Part shown: piece by piece, positions 10,501 to 21,300 of the stretch
Layout of the letters: every line of letters begins with the position of its first letter
Numbering within the stretch: position 1 is the stretch's first letter
Source of the DNA: Leguminivora glycinivorella
Lineage: Eukaryota; Arthropoda; Insecta; Lepidoptera; Tortricidae
Length of the DNA: 64,000 bases
Reading direction: 5' to 3'
Assembly: GCF_023078275.1 (NCBI RefSeq)
Contig: NC_062996.1
Coordinates: forward strand, 7,564,001-7,628,000
Notes under the pieces: generated by a model
What the model was told of the DNA's origin: nothing
The model's database searches: none
The model's input: only the letters and a program-made list of their open reading frames with translations
Program-made: the position numbers and the translations under genes

Positions 10501-12228
10501 GGTATATATACAGTATTTGTATCTTTTTGTTTAAATACCAACGCGATAAGCCTAATTGAACTTTTCCATGGCACTTAATCAATAGTAGATCTGTGTAAGA
10601 ATGTCTTATGGTATTTATTTTATTCATGTTTATTTAACTAAGCATTATTAGTCATTCCACACGCGGAAATCGCATATAAACCTTAAAAAAAACTCACGAC
10701 GTAAAGTAACAATAGAAAATGTGAACGTGCGTTCCGTGAGAACGCGCGCCACCCCTAAGTAGGCCGCGAACTCGCGGCCGCCAGCATGTACTTGTAGCGC
10801 GGCGATAAAATCGCGGACTGAGCCGCCCCTGACTGAATTTAGACTTTTTATGCACATATTGTAGAGATGTAGATCCAGTTATGTATTCAACTGTACATAA
10901 TTAGGCATTAAAACAATCATGTTTCAGTGCCTCTCATTATGCACATACCAGTCACATAAATAACTAATGTTGCTCCATGCTTGAGCTCATAAGAAGTTAA
11001 ATAATTATAATGACTATCATTGTTGAGTAGTAGACTCACCTAGCTCCGACACACAAGTCTCTCCTGTATCCTGCATTTCTGGGTTATCATACTCAACCGC
11101 AGATTCTTCTTCTAGAGCAAACAAACAAAAAACAAGTCAATCTCTACAAACACAAAACTTGTCACTATTAGAGATGTAACGGATAGTTTGGCCGGATTCA
11201 TCAAGTTAAGAATATGGGGCAAATTGTCAAAACTGAGGTTCAAAATTTTTAAGCCTGTGTCGAGAGGTGGCAGTCTATGCACTGTGACTACACAGTTTAC
11301 TTAGACAGTAATTTTCTTTTTTTTTATACCACATCGGTGGCAAACAGGTATACGGCCCGCCTGATGGAAAGCGGCCGTCTATACTATACTTGATCCTCTT
11401 TGCCTAAATCAAGCAACATCTAAGGAGCAATGGTGCGATTGACGATGCAAGGTGTGTTTGTTATTGTAGGCATGTTTACGGCGGTTGTTGATACTTACTT
11501 CAAAGTATTTTCGTACTTTCAAATGCTTATAATTATTTTTTAGTTACATCTGACCGAAAAAAATATCCCTACACTTTTAGTCAAACCACAACAAACTAAT
11601 CAATATTTTAGGCATAAAAACACTATCCGATATCCAACTGGATACTACTACTATCTGGAATTTGGCTTGATAGTAAAGTCACCAACCCTTTGGGTGGACT
11701 GTGGTACAGCCTGCTAGGGATTAACACAGGCGCCTATAATTAGGACACGAGATAAAGACTTCATGTGGTCGCGACGCTCAGCTCAGTGCCTTCCTTCTGA
11801 TATTACATAACACTTATTACAGAGTTCTAACAGATGGTGCTTCCCGACCTTTGACGAGGCTCGCTCCCTGCGAGCGCGCCTGCAGCTCCGCCTGGCTGCG
11901 CTGCACTTGCAGCTTGAAGTCGCTCGCGTCTCGCAGGCGGCCCACGCACGTACAGCAGATGCCACTAGAGCCCGAGCCGCCCACTGCCAGCTGCAACTTA
12001 AATTATTCAGACATTTAATTAAACACCATGCTGTCCTAAGAGTTTTTACAGTATCATCCATTGACTTCACACACTTTTAAATTTGTTCACACAACTTACT
12101 TGAATATCGAAACACTCCTTGATCATGTCGGCATATATCTCCGTTTTGCCGAGATGTGTGTGCGGCGTCGTCAGGTCTTTGTCCGGGGGACACCGCAGGC
12201 AGCAGCAACACGCTTGCATCACGTCCAT
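5192..12228 (-). CDS. Gene A: ZAD-C2H2 zinc-finger protein, complete
   Basis: Predicted nuclear DNA-binding regulator. Exons in transcript order: 12228-12100, 11990-11849, 11111-11040, 9973-9914, optional 9406-9344, 8631-8578, 6525-5192. The splice sites are GT-AG, and the spliced frame stays open: 596 aa without the optional exon, 617 with it. Residues 1-90 form a ZAD, with putative zinc ligands C7, C10, C55 and C58; the Arg usual after the first Cys is Cys here (CCCC). An acidic linker follows, then 13 C2H2 fingers: three divergent ones and a block of ten, mostly with TGEKP-type linkers. The chosen start has a good context (GCG ATG G) and is shared by all four genes; an in-frame ATG at 12252 exists only here. 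The C-terminal tail (HIGMNPDNAAMT) resembles gene C. The gene is divergent from gene B. The exon model is my inference and no transcripts were seen. Confidence 0.85.
6999..8302. mobile_element. Non-autonomous hAT-type element with 8-bp target duplication
   Basis: The element begins CAGAGATG and ends CATCTCTG, and is flanked on both sides by GCCGCTCA (6991-6998 and 8303-8310). A perfect 8-base duplication is typical of hAT transposition. Subterminal regions at both ends are full of short AAAATGCAAAATAC-like repeats. No transposase frame is visible. It lies in the gene A intron before the finger exon. A different dispersed repeat (about 7440-7745) is nested inside. Confidence 0.85.
7440..7745 (-). 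repeat. Dispersed repeat with (GTCT)n run
   Basis: An imperfect GTCT microsatellite fills about 7515-7592. It sits in a unit that includes TTAACCCCCGACGC and CCGATTTCGATTTAG; I recall such units as common in lepidopteran DNA, but did not search. The 62-residue frame at 7410-7598, rich in TDRQTDRQ, is only the microsatellite translated. Confidence 0.6.
8578..8631 (-). CDS. Gene A exon E5: acidic linker module
   Basis: A 54-base exon with acceptor TTTCAG and donor GTGAGT. It begins with two and ends with one base of split codons (phase 1-1) and encodes 17 residues starting EEFTVKPETSAEDDEM. Copies occur once in gene C and twice each in genes B and D. The 80 or so bases upstream are also conserved and open in the same frame (see findings). 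Confidence 0.85.
9137..9310 (+). mobile_element. Helitron-like 3' end (short non-autonomous copy)
   Basis: The stretch runs from TACTAATATTATAAACGGG to a terminus GAAGCCGCGAGAAAAAGCTAGT. A small GC-rich hairpin near CGCGAGCGAAGCCGCG precedes the CTAG end. A hairpin just before CTRR is the usual Helitron 3' signature, and this terminal sequence resembles lepidopteran Helitron-derived repeats I know. The 5' end is not secure. Confidence 0.5.
9344..9406 (-). CDS. Gene A candidate extra linker exon (E4b)
   Basis: A 63-base segment between a good acceptor (GTTGGTCCAG) and donor (GTGAGTGCC). It is phase 1-1 like the other linker exons and encodes 20 residues starting AMLRLDATAARAASDD and ending ELP. 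Including it keeps the gene in frame. I see no counterpart between E4 and E5 of genes B, C or D, so it is a gene A gain or a loss in the others. It lies in a locally GC-rich patch (about 9340-9580) that may be partly transposon-derived, which lowers confidence. Confidence 0.55.
9914..9973 (-). CDS. Gene A exon E4: acidic linker module
   Basis: A 60-base phase 1-1 exon between TTGGTTCAG and GTGAGTAG. It encodes 19 residues starting EEPAVKPEMLDEDTPEE. The core VKPE resembles the (I/V)KxE sumoylation consensus. The sequence is nearly invariant in all six copies in the window. Confidence 0.87.
11040..11111 (-). CDS. Gene A exon E3: acidic linker module
   Basis: A 72-base phase 1-1 exon, acceptor TTGCTCTAG and donor GTGAGTCTA. 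It encodes 23 residues starting EESAVEYDNPEMQDTGE. It is the most diverged intact E3 copy of the window (ending TCVSEL where others have TCGSEP). Confidence 0.87.
   Translation of the reverse strand, partial: KKNLRLSMITQKCRIQERLVCRS
11318..11398. repeat. Dispersed repeat, poly-T then CATCGGTGGCAAACAGG
   Basis: A T-run followed by ATACCACATCGGTGGCAA and GGCCCGCCTGATGGAAAG. Related copies lie at 27680-27805 and 37600-37745. The T-run suggests the reversed poly-A tail of a retroposon. It sits in a gene A intron. Confidence 0.6.
11849..11990 (-). CDS. Gene A exon 2: second half of ZAD
   Basis: 142 bases, phase 0 in and phase 1 out, acceptor AAGTTGCAG. It encodes 47 residues from LAVGGSGSSG through the ICCTC cysteine pair, GRLRDASDFKLQVQ and a predicted helix to SLVK. 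The CxxC followed by a helix is the second half of the ZAD fold. The donor context GTCGGGAAGCACC matches gene D, while genes B and C share GTCAGTGTATTG, so A/D and B/C group together here. Confidence 0.88.
12100..12228 (-). CDS. Gene A exon 1: start and first half of ZAD
   Basis: 129 bases, donor CAA|GTAAGT, phase 0. It encodes 43 residues starting MDVMQACCCCLRC and ending ECFDIQ. The first CxxC zinc pair of the ZAD is C7/C10. Genes B, C and D have CRCC here, so gene A has lost the usual Arg. Confidence 0.88.
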
Positions 12229-13045
12229 CGCAACCGCTCCGTTTGTATGCATATTGTATTCGCCAATTTCTACAAGTAGCTGTGACTACCAAACTCCAAC
12301 AACGGGAATTCTCTTATGTGAAATAATAATGTATTTGAAATAAAAAGGTAGTACCTAACAGATGCTAACACTAACCAGGAGCAAGAGCGTTCAGTTATTT
12401 TTTTTTTAACAACATAACCTAACCTTCAAATCAAATCAAACTGAAGTGACAGTCATCACTTGACAGTTTTGATTTTGACATACTTTAAGAAGTTAACACA
12501 CGACCGTACCATACCGCGACTTCGCAACTATTCACGTAAATGAGAGCGAGATAGAAAAATCTTCAATAAAGCCTAACAAAAAAGGATAAAAATTAAACTA
12601 AAATCGTTTATCCTAACCTAACTTACTGTTCTCATACAAAAGGTGTACAATAGTAACTCAATAGTTGCTACATGATAAGCGTTTTACAAAGACGGTGGCG
12701 CCATTTTTCAGTGGCAAGATTATTCAAGAATTTGCCAAGATTTGGTTGACCTGACTTGGATCCAATAGGCTAGTTTCCTATACTTAAAATAAAATATTTT
12801 ATGCAGTGCACGAAATAAAACACCACATAATTAGAAGAATAATATGGACAGTAGTTATGTTTAAACATAATTTCTATTTAATAAGTCAAAGAGAAAGATG
12901 TAAAGTAAATGAATTGACCGTGACGTCACTCCTCAGTATTTCATAGTAATTTCATATTAGCAAATCGTTTTGACATTTCTTAAAAAGAAGCTGATTTGAC
13001 TAGTAGGAAACTAGCCTATGAGAAAATGTGCTTGGATCTGACCGT
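12229..13045 (-). promoter_or_regulatory. Gene A promoter and 5' UTR block
   Basis: This block is shared with the upstream regions of genes C (43626-44192) and D (53200-53759), and in its proximal part with gene B (14528-14934). An arthropod initiator-like TCAGTTT (reverse strand near 12441-12445) lies about 215 bases before the start codon. Further upstream are ATGGCGCCACC and CTTGGCAAATTCTTG. A MITE interrupts the block at 12767-13020. Transcription start is inferred only. Confidence 0.5.
12767..13020. mobile_element. MITE with AGGCTAGTTTCCTA terminal repeats
   Basis: The ends are AGGCTAGTTTCCTA and TAGGAAACTAGCCT, about 14 bases inverted. The gene C upstream region shows the uninterrupted site (AATCCAATGAGAAAATG), so the insertion boundaries are well fixed. 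It is about 250 bases and non-coding. Confidence 0.8.
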
Positions 13046-14527
13046 CTATTGGCTACGTGCACGACAATTACGCCCACTACCATGTGAATTTGAAGTGGAA
13101 AATGTCAAAAAATGACATGTAAACAAACACTATATTTTAACGATTTTTCGTTAATTTTAAATAAATCGAATAACAAGAGCTACTATTTCAAGTGTAATTT
13201 AGGTAGATAGATTATAAAGACAAGGATATAATACCAAAAATCAGTTTCCAAAGCATTACTCACAGACTACAGAAAGAGTCAATAAATTGGTGCTGGCAGG
13301 GCATATAAGGAATCTTGAAGAACATAGGAGTAATGGTACAAGTTCTTCGAGCTAGTGATATGATATTCGCTGAACCTCCGTCCCGTTAATGCCATATAAA
13401 ACAAATCTAAACGTAAGTACGTAGTCATGTCCGCGGCCGCAAAAATATCCGACACGGGCCTATTCCCAGGCTAGGCCTGAATCTTTAAGCATAATCTTTT
13501 ACGGTAGGAAAAATACTAACAGCGTATTGAACAATATTAGGTAAAGAAAGCTTAAATATAATTTATTATCATGTTTTGTTTTGACATGTCACTTACGTTT
13601 TCTTTTCACCGTAGCTATCCATTTAGTTCTTTGATCCAATTTCCAGTGTGCTCTAAGAAACGCATAGAACGTGCAACGACTATTTATGCCATTATTTTTA
13701 CAATTAACAACGAAACAACATTGATACCCCATATCAAATATTGCACCACATTGTATTATATTTTATGAGTTTTGATAGATGACAACCACAATCAGTGTCG
13801 ATTTTGACCACCGCAAGCACTGCGATCGCTTTGCTTACCCCAAAGTCAGAGGTGACCGCGAGGAGAAAAGAGCGGAAACGAGTTGAGACACGTGGAGAGA
13901 TGTGCTCTGAGTACTGGTACGTAATTCGCCGTGTGGCACGTGTACGACGCTCTTGGTAAGTGAGACATTGCTATATTTGATATACTCATGGATATTGCAG
14001 TGACCATGAGTTAACGGCTACCTTGAGATAGAGCTGAGTTGTTGAGTTGAGCGATATTCTGTGTGTAGCTCGAGTTTGAATGCAACATGTGAGGTGGCTG
14101 GTATGCTATCGGTTTGAGTTACTGGAGGTTACTTTATGGAGGCTGATGGATGAGCTGTAGGGGTTGTTGTGGAGGCTCGTCGGGGACCACATGGTTCCCA
14201 CCTCAGTACTCATCGCAAGTTCTTGAGCATGAGATAAGAGTGCTGAGTTGCGGGATGCACGATGAGTTCTCCTTTGGAGATTCAGTTGTGCCGTGCATCC
14301 ACAGATAAGAGCCACGGGACTTGGGGCCCTTCTAATTTTCCCTGAGAGAGTTTAGAGGTTGCATTCATAACAAGAGATGAGACCGTGTTAGATTTGAGAT
14401 GGAATTGTACGCCCATCGAGTGTTGATTCATGGTCGGTGCAATGGCTTGTACTGTCTTATATATATAGACCCATGTAGCCAGATTGCTGTTACATCCCTT
14501 CTAGAGTAAAATCTCCGCTACAACATC
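13046..14527. other. Intergenic DNA between the divergent genes A and B
   Basis: No supported gene. The left half is AT-rich. From about 13780 to 14527 composition is balanced and GT-rich on the plus strand, unlike its surroundings, and this block replaces the distal promoter sequence seen in genes A, C and D. It could be a solo long terminal repeat or other element, but no duplicated ends were found. The frames at 13571-13768 and 14106-14315 lack support. Confidence 0.5.
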
Positions 14528-14934
14528 TTTTGTATGAGAACAGTAAATTAGGTTAGGATAAACAAATATAGTTTCATTTTTATCCTTTTTTGTTAGGCTT
14601 TATTGAAGACTTTTCTATCTCAGTTATCTCACTCTCATTTACGTGAATAGTTTCGAAGTCGCGTACGGTACAGTCGTGTGTTAGTTAGTATGTCAAAATC
14701 AAAACTGTCAAGTGATGACGTCACTTCAGTTTGAAGGTTAGGTTATGTTGTTAAAAAATATAACTAAATAGAACAATAACACTACTTGCTCTTGCTCCTG
14801 GTTAGTGTTAGCATCTGTTAGCGTTTTTATTTCAAATACATTATTATTTCACATAAGATAATTTCCGTTGTAGGAGTTTGGCAGTCACGGCTACTTGTAG
14901 GAATGCAATTACGCATACAAGCGTAGCGGTTGCG
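14528..14934 (+). promoter_or_regulatory. Gene B proximal promoter and 5' UTR block
   Basis: From CTTTTGTATGAGAACAG the sequence matches the proximal upstream blocks of genes A, C and D. An initiator-like TCAGTTT is at 14726-14732, about 209 bases before the ATG, matching the gene A spacing. Unlike the others, it has lost the distal half with ATGGCGCCACC. Inferred only. Confidence 0.5.
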
Positions 14935-15314
14935 ATGGACGCGATGCATGCGTGTCGCTGCTGCCTGCGGTGTCCCCCGGACAAAGACCTGACGACGCCG
15001 CACACACATCTCGGCAAAACGGAGATATATGCCGACATGATCAAGGAGTGTTTTGATATTCAAGTAAGTTGTGTGTACAAATTTAAAAGTGTGTGAAGTC
15101 AATGGATGATACTGTTAAGAATGTTAGGACAGCATGGTGTTTAATTAAATGTGTGAATGGTGTAAGTTGCAGCTGGCAGTGGGCGGCTCGGGCTCGAGCG
15201 GCATCTGCTGTACGTGCGTGGGCCGCCTGCGAGACGCGAGCGACTTCAAGCTGCAAGTGCAGCGCAGCCAGGCGGAGCTGCAGGCGCGCTCGCAGGGAGC
15301 GAGCCTCGTCAAAG
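14935..15314 (+). CDS. Gene B exons 1-2: ZAD
   Basis: Exon 1 (14935-15063) encodes MDAMHACRCCLRC to ECFDIQ; exon 2 (15173-15314) encodes LAVGG to SLVK. The two CxxC pairs, the Arg after the first Cys and the helical segment RDASDFKLQVQRSQAEL fit the zinc-finger-associated domain, which in arthropod factors mediates dimerisation. The intron is 109 bases. Confidence 0.88.
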
Positions 15315-18300
15315 GTCAGTGTATTGTGACAAGCAAATAAACGGATATCTATCTATCTATCTGGGTCCACTCAGCAGGTTGGTGACTTTTCTATCCAGCC
15401 AAAACCAGAATGTAGTATCTGGTTGGATACCTAAACTAAGAATAAAATTTGAGTATCATTAGTCACATAGTAATCAATATTATGGTTAGATTTAACTCAC
15501 AAATAAATATAAGGTTGTCTGGAAATTGCTCTTTAGCGATAAGACCACCTGTTGTTTACCTTTGTTCGTGTTTCTTCCTTGTTTTGTATTGTTGTATTTT
15601 ATCAAGGTGTGCAATAAAGAGTATTGTATTGTATTGTATTGTATAAGCATTAGACAGTACAAAATACTGTGAATTAAGTTCATATCCTGTCAGGATTCAG
15701 TTTGGTTTCTAATCATTAACATTCCTATAACTTTTGCTTCGTTTAGATAAAAACTTCAGACTGAATATTCAATGACTCGCTGGGGTGGTCCACATGTTAG
15801 AATCCGATCAAACTATCTGTGGCATCTCTAATAGTGACATGTTTTGTGTTTGTAGTGAGTGACTTGTTTTGTTTGTTTGCTCTAGAGGAAGAATCTGCAG
15901 TAGAGTGTGAAAACCCAGAAATGCAGGACACACATGATACTTGTGGGTCCGAGCCAGGTGAGTCTACTATGCGGCAATGATATGTATTAATGTATCATTA
16001 TTTTAATCAATTTAAAGAACACATCTTAAGAAAGAATAGTTGGATACAGGCAACTATCAGTTGTTGTAATTGCCTGCCTGATTAATAAATAATAAATAAA
16101 TAACTTCTCATGAACTCAAGCACGGAGCAATATACAACTAATAGTTATTTATGTGACTGCTACACATTATGAGACATTAAAACATGAGTGTTGATTTAGT
16201 AAACGAGCCGAAAGGCGAGTTTCATAATAAGATAGCGCAAGTCTTTAATGCTTAATTATGTACAGTTACATACATAACTTTATCGTCATGTATATAATAA
16301 GTTTCTACAATAATATAATATATGTACGTAGATATAGTCCGTCCAAATTTGGGGCAGAGGTAAACTCAACTAGTGTTTGTTATTCAGTTCACTTTTGAAA
16401 CATTTGAAATGAAACAAATGACTGACTGATGAACTCCAATAGCAATCATATTTCTTCCAAACAAACATTCTTAAGTTTAATGTAATTATATGAAATAAAA
16501 TATATGAAATTTGATAAAATATCTGCTGCTTATAAAGTTGTTTGGTTCAGGTGAAGAGCCCGCGGTCAAGCCGGAGATGCTGGATGAAGACACACCTGAG
16601 GAGATATTGCGTGAGTTGAGAAGTCAGTTTAACTATAGGTTTAGAAGTGACCAGAACAGCAGTTGCCGGTAGTAATTGCCGGGAATAGCAAAAAAGTAGC
16701 CATAAGTATATATTATATCGACAAGTAAGATATGTATTGCAATTACAATCCATCTGATAATTATAAAGGTATTAAACAATTTGCATAATATTATTCTCCA
16801 CTACCTAGGTTGTCTGGAAGAGATCGCTCTTTAGCGATAAGACCGCCTCTTGTTTTACCTCTTAAGTTGTTGTTTATACTTGCTATGTTGTTTCGTGTAT
16901 TGAGGTGTGCAATAAAGAGTATTTGTATTGTATTGTATTGTACTTAATAGTCACAAGAGAAGTGTTTTTTCTAGAATAAAATAATGCAAGATTTTAGTCT
17001 TTAATGTCTTTATTGATGTAAAATTGCATAATTTACGAAACACCAACATATCCATAAAAAGCCACTAAAAATGTAATAATTAACATTTAATATGTAGTGC
17101 TAGTGGCACTAGCGGCTAATTTATCAATATTCCCTAATTCTACCTTTTTGAAATTATCGATATGAACAGCACTGGTCTAAATGTGGTAACATTAGTTCAT
17201 GATGACCTGTCAATTTAGTTCGCCTAATTTTGGAGCCAAGTTTATCAGCGTGGCGACACTGAAGGAGATCTGTAGCACAAGGCACGGCCCGGAGCGAGGT
17301 CGACACGATCCCACGAACAGTATGTCTGTTTCAGATGAAGAGTTCACAGTCAAGTCGGAGGCGGCGGCCGAGGACGATGAGATGTCGCGTGAGTACCAAC
17401 CCGAATGGGAAACACAAACTGTAAGAAGTCGCTACGGGTCCCATTGACCAATATGGTGGAAAATTTCGCTGTCTTGGTTGAAATTTTGTTGGCTCAGTTG
17501 GCAGAGCGCTGGAATATAGATCCGGAGGCCGCCAATTCAAGTCTCACCCGAGGCAGTACTTTGCCACTTTACCACTTATTTAAGTTAATGTAAACCTACT
17601 TACTAATAATATATAATCTTTATTGTTTTGCTCAATAAGCACCTAACTACAGTACACTGACCTACTGACACGAAATGCCTTAACCTTGATATTGGTGGAG
17701 ACATCGACGACCCATTACACAGTAGAGGCGAAGGTGAGTCCGTAGAAAAATTGAAGTTGGCCCCTTTTCTGTGACAAGATTTGCTTCACCGTCTATAAGT
17801 GAATTTAGCTCGGTAAATAATGACTTACCTATTTGAAAATTACTGGTTTGGTAAACATGTATGGGGTATATCTCTTTTTAATATAACGTCTATGATTGCT
17901 AACTGCTAACAAAAAGTGCTGGTGGCGTACAAATAACAATAAGCATTAGAAAGTACAAAAATACTGGGAAATAAGTTATAAGTATAGGAAAGTATCTTAA
18001 CTTGATGTTTCCGGCCAAAGTATACATTGCATCTCTAATATAGTGACATGTTTTGTGTTTGTAGTGACTGATTTGTTTTGTTTGTTTGCTCTAGAGGAAG
18101 AATCTGCAGTAGAGTATGAACACCCAGAAATGCAGGACACAGATGAGTCTTGTGGGTCCGAGCCAGGTGAGTGTACTAGTCATAGTCATTATTATTATTT
18201 AACTTTTCATGAGCTCAAAAATGGAGCAACATCTCGGTATCCATCCCGTATTTGTTCCGGAGTCATGGATGTTTTCTATGTGTTATAAGTATTTGTATAT

Positions 18301-21300
18301 AGCGTGTGGATTTCATACGGGCGAATAATGTATCCAGTTATAGTATCTGATCATGCGAATCGTGTAGGATAATCATTTTGTTAAAAAGTGTTATTAATTA
18401 AGACTATGTTTCTTAAATCTGATCAAGCAGCAGTGTACGCCGTCCAACTTAATTTGACATGACATAAACGTTATGCCGTAATGACGTTTAGGTAGGTACG
18501 CTAATTGGTCTGAACGTAATACATTTCGTGCTGAATTATTGTGTATAAAAAATATCTCATCTATTCAAAGAAAAACATGTAGTTAGTCTCCTTAGGTGCG
18601 GTACTAATCGTTATTAAGATATTCGCCCGTATGGAATTTTTTTTTTTTTTTTTTTTATTATAAATGGGCTTACTCTTGACCACAGACTAGCCAAAGGCAA
18701 AGACGTGGCCTACGATGGAGTGAGCTCGCCCAGAAGATGCCTGTTCACTCTTGATTTGAAGGTTGCCGGGTTATATGAGCTCGGAAATATAGCCGCCGGC
18801 AAGGAATTCCACTCCTTGGCAGTGCGCATAAGAAAAGAAGAAGCAAAGCGCTTCGAATACACACGCTGTATTATACGTAATGCTATCTGAGTACCCAATA
18901 CACAAGCCTTCTTGAGATTACCGTGAGACTTGGTCAATCTGTGCAAGAATGTCCTATAATATTTATTTCTGTATATACTTCAATAAATCACAGACCACAT
19001 CTTGTGAGTTAGTTGCTATCCCTCATTACTTGGCTCGTGGCTATACTGTACTAGTCTGCTGCTTATAAAGTTGTTTGGTTCAGGTGAAGAGCCCGCGGTC
19101 AAGCCGGAGATGCTGGATGAAGACACACCTGAGGAGATATTGCGTGAGTAGTCAGTTTGACTATAGGTTTAGAAGTTAGTAGTCAACATCTATGACAAAA
19201 AGTAAACTAGTGGCTCTGACTATGACAAAAAGTAAACTAGTGGCTCTGGGAGCTAAAGACCTATTACGCTACTCGCTTAGAAAACGCAAACGTACTTAGT
19301 TTTTAAAGTCACGATAGTCCTAAACGCCTTATACGTTTTTGCCTAACACTGGAGTGGACAAAATGATTTGGAATCAATAATCACACAATCTGGTTGCAAA
19401 ATTGCGATGGAGACTTGCGACCTGTAGATGAGAACATTCGGACATGCAAAAGCAAATCGAGTTGAACCGTGGTCGTCGCTGCGGTCAAACATGTGATATC
19501 AAAACTGATTGTTTCAAGATTACAAGTACACCGTCATTTACTCATAATATTCTAATAATCAACATCATAGAATGTATGTTTGTTTTAGACGAAGAGTTCT
19601 CTGTCAAGTCGGAGCCGGCGGCCGAGGGCGATGAGATGTCGCGTGAGTACCAACCCGAATGGGAAACACGAACTGTTAGATGTCGCTACAGGTCCCATTG
19701 ACCAATATGCCGCAGCGCTCACCCAAGGCAGTACTTTTCCAGTTTTAAATTTATTCTAAGCCTAGTAGCATCGATTGCAGACGTTTTCGTTTTTTTGACT
19801 AATATATCCCGAAATAAGTGTAACGACGGTCAAGTAGATCTTCTGACTAAAAAAGGGTGGCAAATTTGTAAATTGTAGGACTCACCGGCTAATAAGTATC
19901 TTCATAAAGCGCGTGCCTTTCATAACCTCGACGTTGGCGGAGTCATCGACGAGCCGTAACATTAAAAAAATATTGTTTTTTCGTCTACCCTCACTTTTGA
20001 CTGCACTTGTGTTTTTCGTTGCCTAGTGTTTGAAAGTGATATAATAATCGGAAATTAGTTTGTTTTGACTCAAAAAGTGTGATTTTCGTTAAATTGGGCA
20101 TCAAATTTAACGTAGGAGTGTTATCTGAAGTAGATATTGTGTTTCTGTGGACTTATTTGATCAAGAAAACTAAATCATCTATAACCTCGAAATAAGTTAC
20201 TAAAAATGGCGTCTTGCATGAAGTGTTCAAATCAATTGCCTAAACCGGACAGTCAAAACCCAAAAATAGTATGTGGTGGATGCGATAGGTTGATATGTGT
20301 TAAGTGTAGTGGATTGCTTGTGACGGAATTGAGAGTAATCGCCCTTCAATCGCCGACATTGAAATATTTATGCCCCGACTGTGTCCTTGGAATACGGCAG
20401 CTACCAGCTCTACGGAAGCAAGTAGATGAGCTGAAACAAGAAATTGAGGCCCTGAAAAAGAACCAAGGTCAACAGTTTGGCTTGGAAAACATTATTAGTG
20501 AGTTGGAGGACCGCAATAGGCGTAGTGCTAACGTCATCATGTTTGGCGTCCCGGAGGTGTCGTCGGCTGGAGACGTTTCCATTGAAGCGCGCAAAAGGCA
20601 TGACCATGGGCTTGTGCAAGATATTTTGTCGGAATTAACCGAAACAGCCGAGCCGCTGGCCACCGTCAGGCTAGGTAAACCTCAGCCGAGCGACAGGCCA
20701 CGCCCACTCAAGGTGATTTTTGCGAATAGGGCCGTGGCGGTTAAGGTTCTTAAGAACAGAAACAACCTTCGAAATAAGAGTATTTCAGTGAAGAACGATT
20801 TAACCCCGTATCAACGTGAGTACCTTAAGAAACTTCGCACTGAGCTTGAAAGCAGGATTGAGGCAGGTGAGTCCGACATTATTATTAAATATTTGAATGG
20901 CAAGCCTACCATTGTTAAGGCCCATCAAAGTAACCAGGTGGGAAAAAACTAAGCAATGGTTTTACACAGTTACCTCTTTTCTACACGAACCTGGCATCCA
21001 TAATGGCTAAACGAGACTTATTCTTATTGGAAATAGACAAACTGCAACCTGTTTTTATTATTATTACGGAAACACATTTGAAACCATCAATCGATAACAG
21101 TCTAATAAACATAAAAGGATATAACTTATTTAGATATGACAGGAGTACTGGCAGAGGGTGGGGAGGAGTTGTGATATACGTAGCAGATAAACATAATGAT
21201 ATCCCGATCCTTTCAGTTTTGCACCCGGAATACAACAATCAAAGGAATGTTGAAGCGCTCTGGATAAATGTTTCGTACGGCAGTTTCAGTCTTTTACTTG

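Noticed and set aside
11783..12070. Frames in exon 2 shifted by one (RARAASAVRAWAACETRATSS, also at 15093, 44351, 53960)
   Set aside because: This is the wrong frame of the ZAD exon; the frame giving ICCTC and a clean splice to exon 3 is correct.
17488..17560. Functional tRNA gene
   Set aside because: A- and B-box-like motifs exist but acceptor and anticodon stems do not pair convincingly, and the same sequence recurs in gene D with a shared flank, so a SINE relic is likelier.
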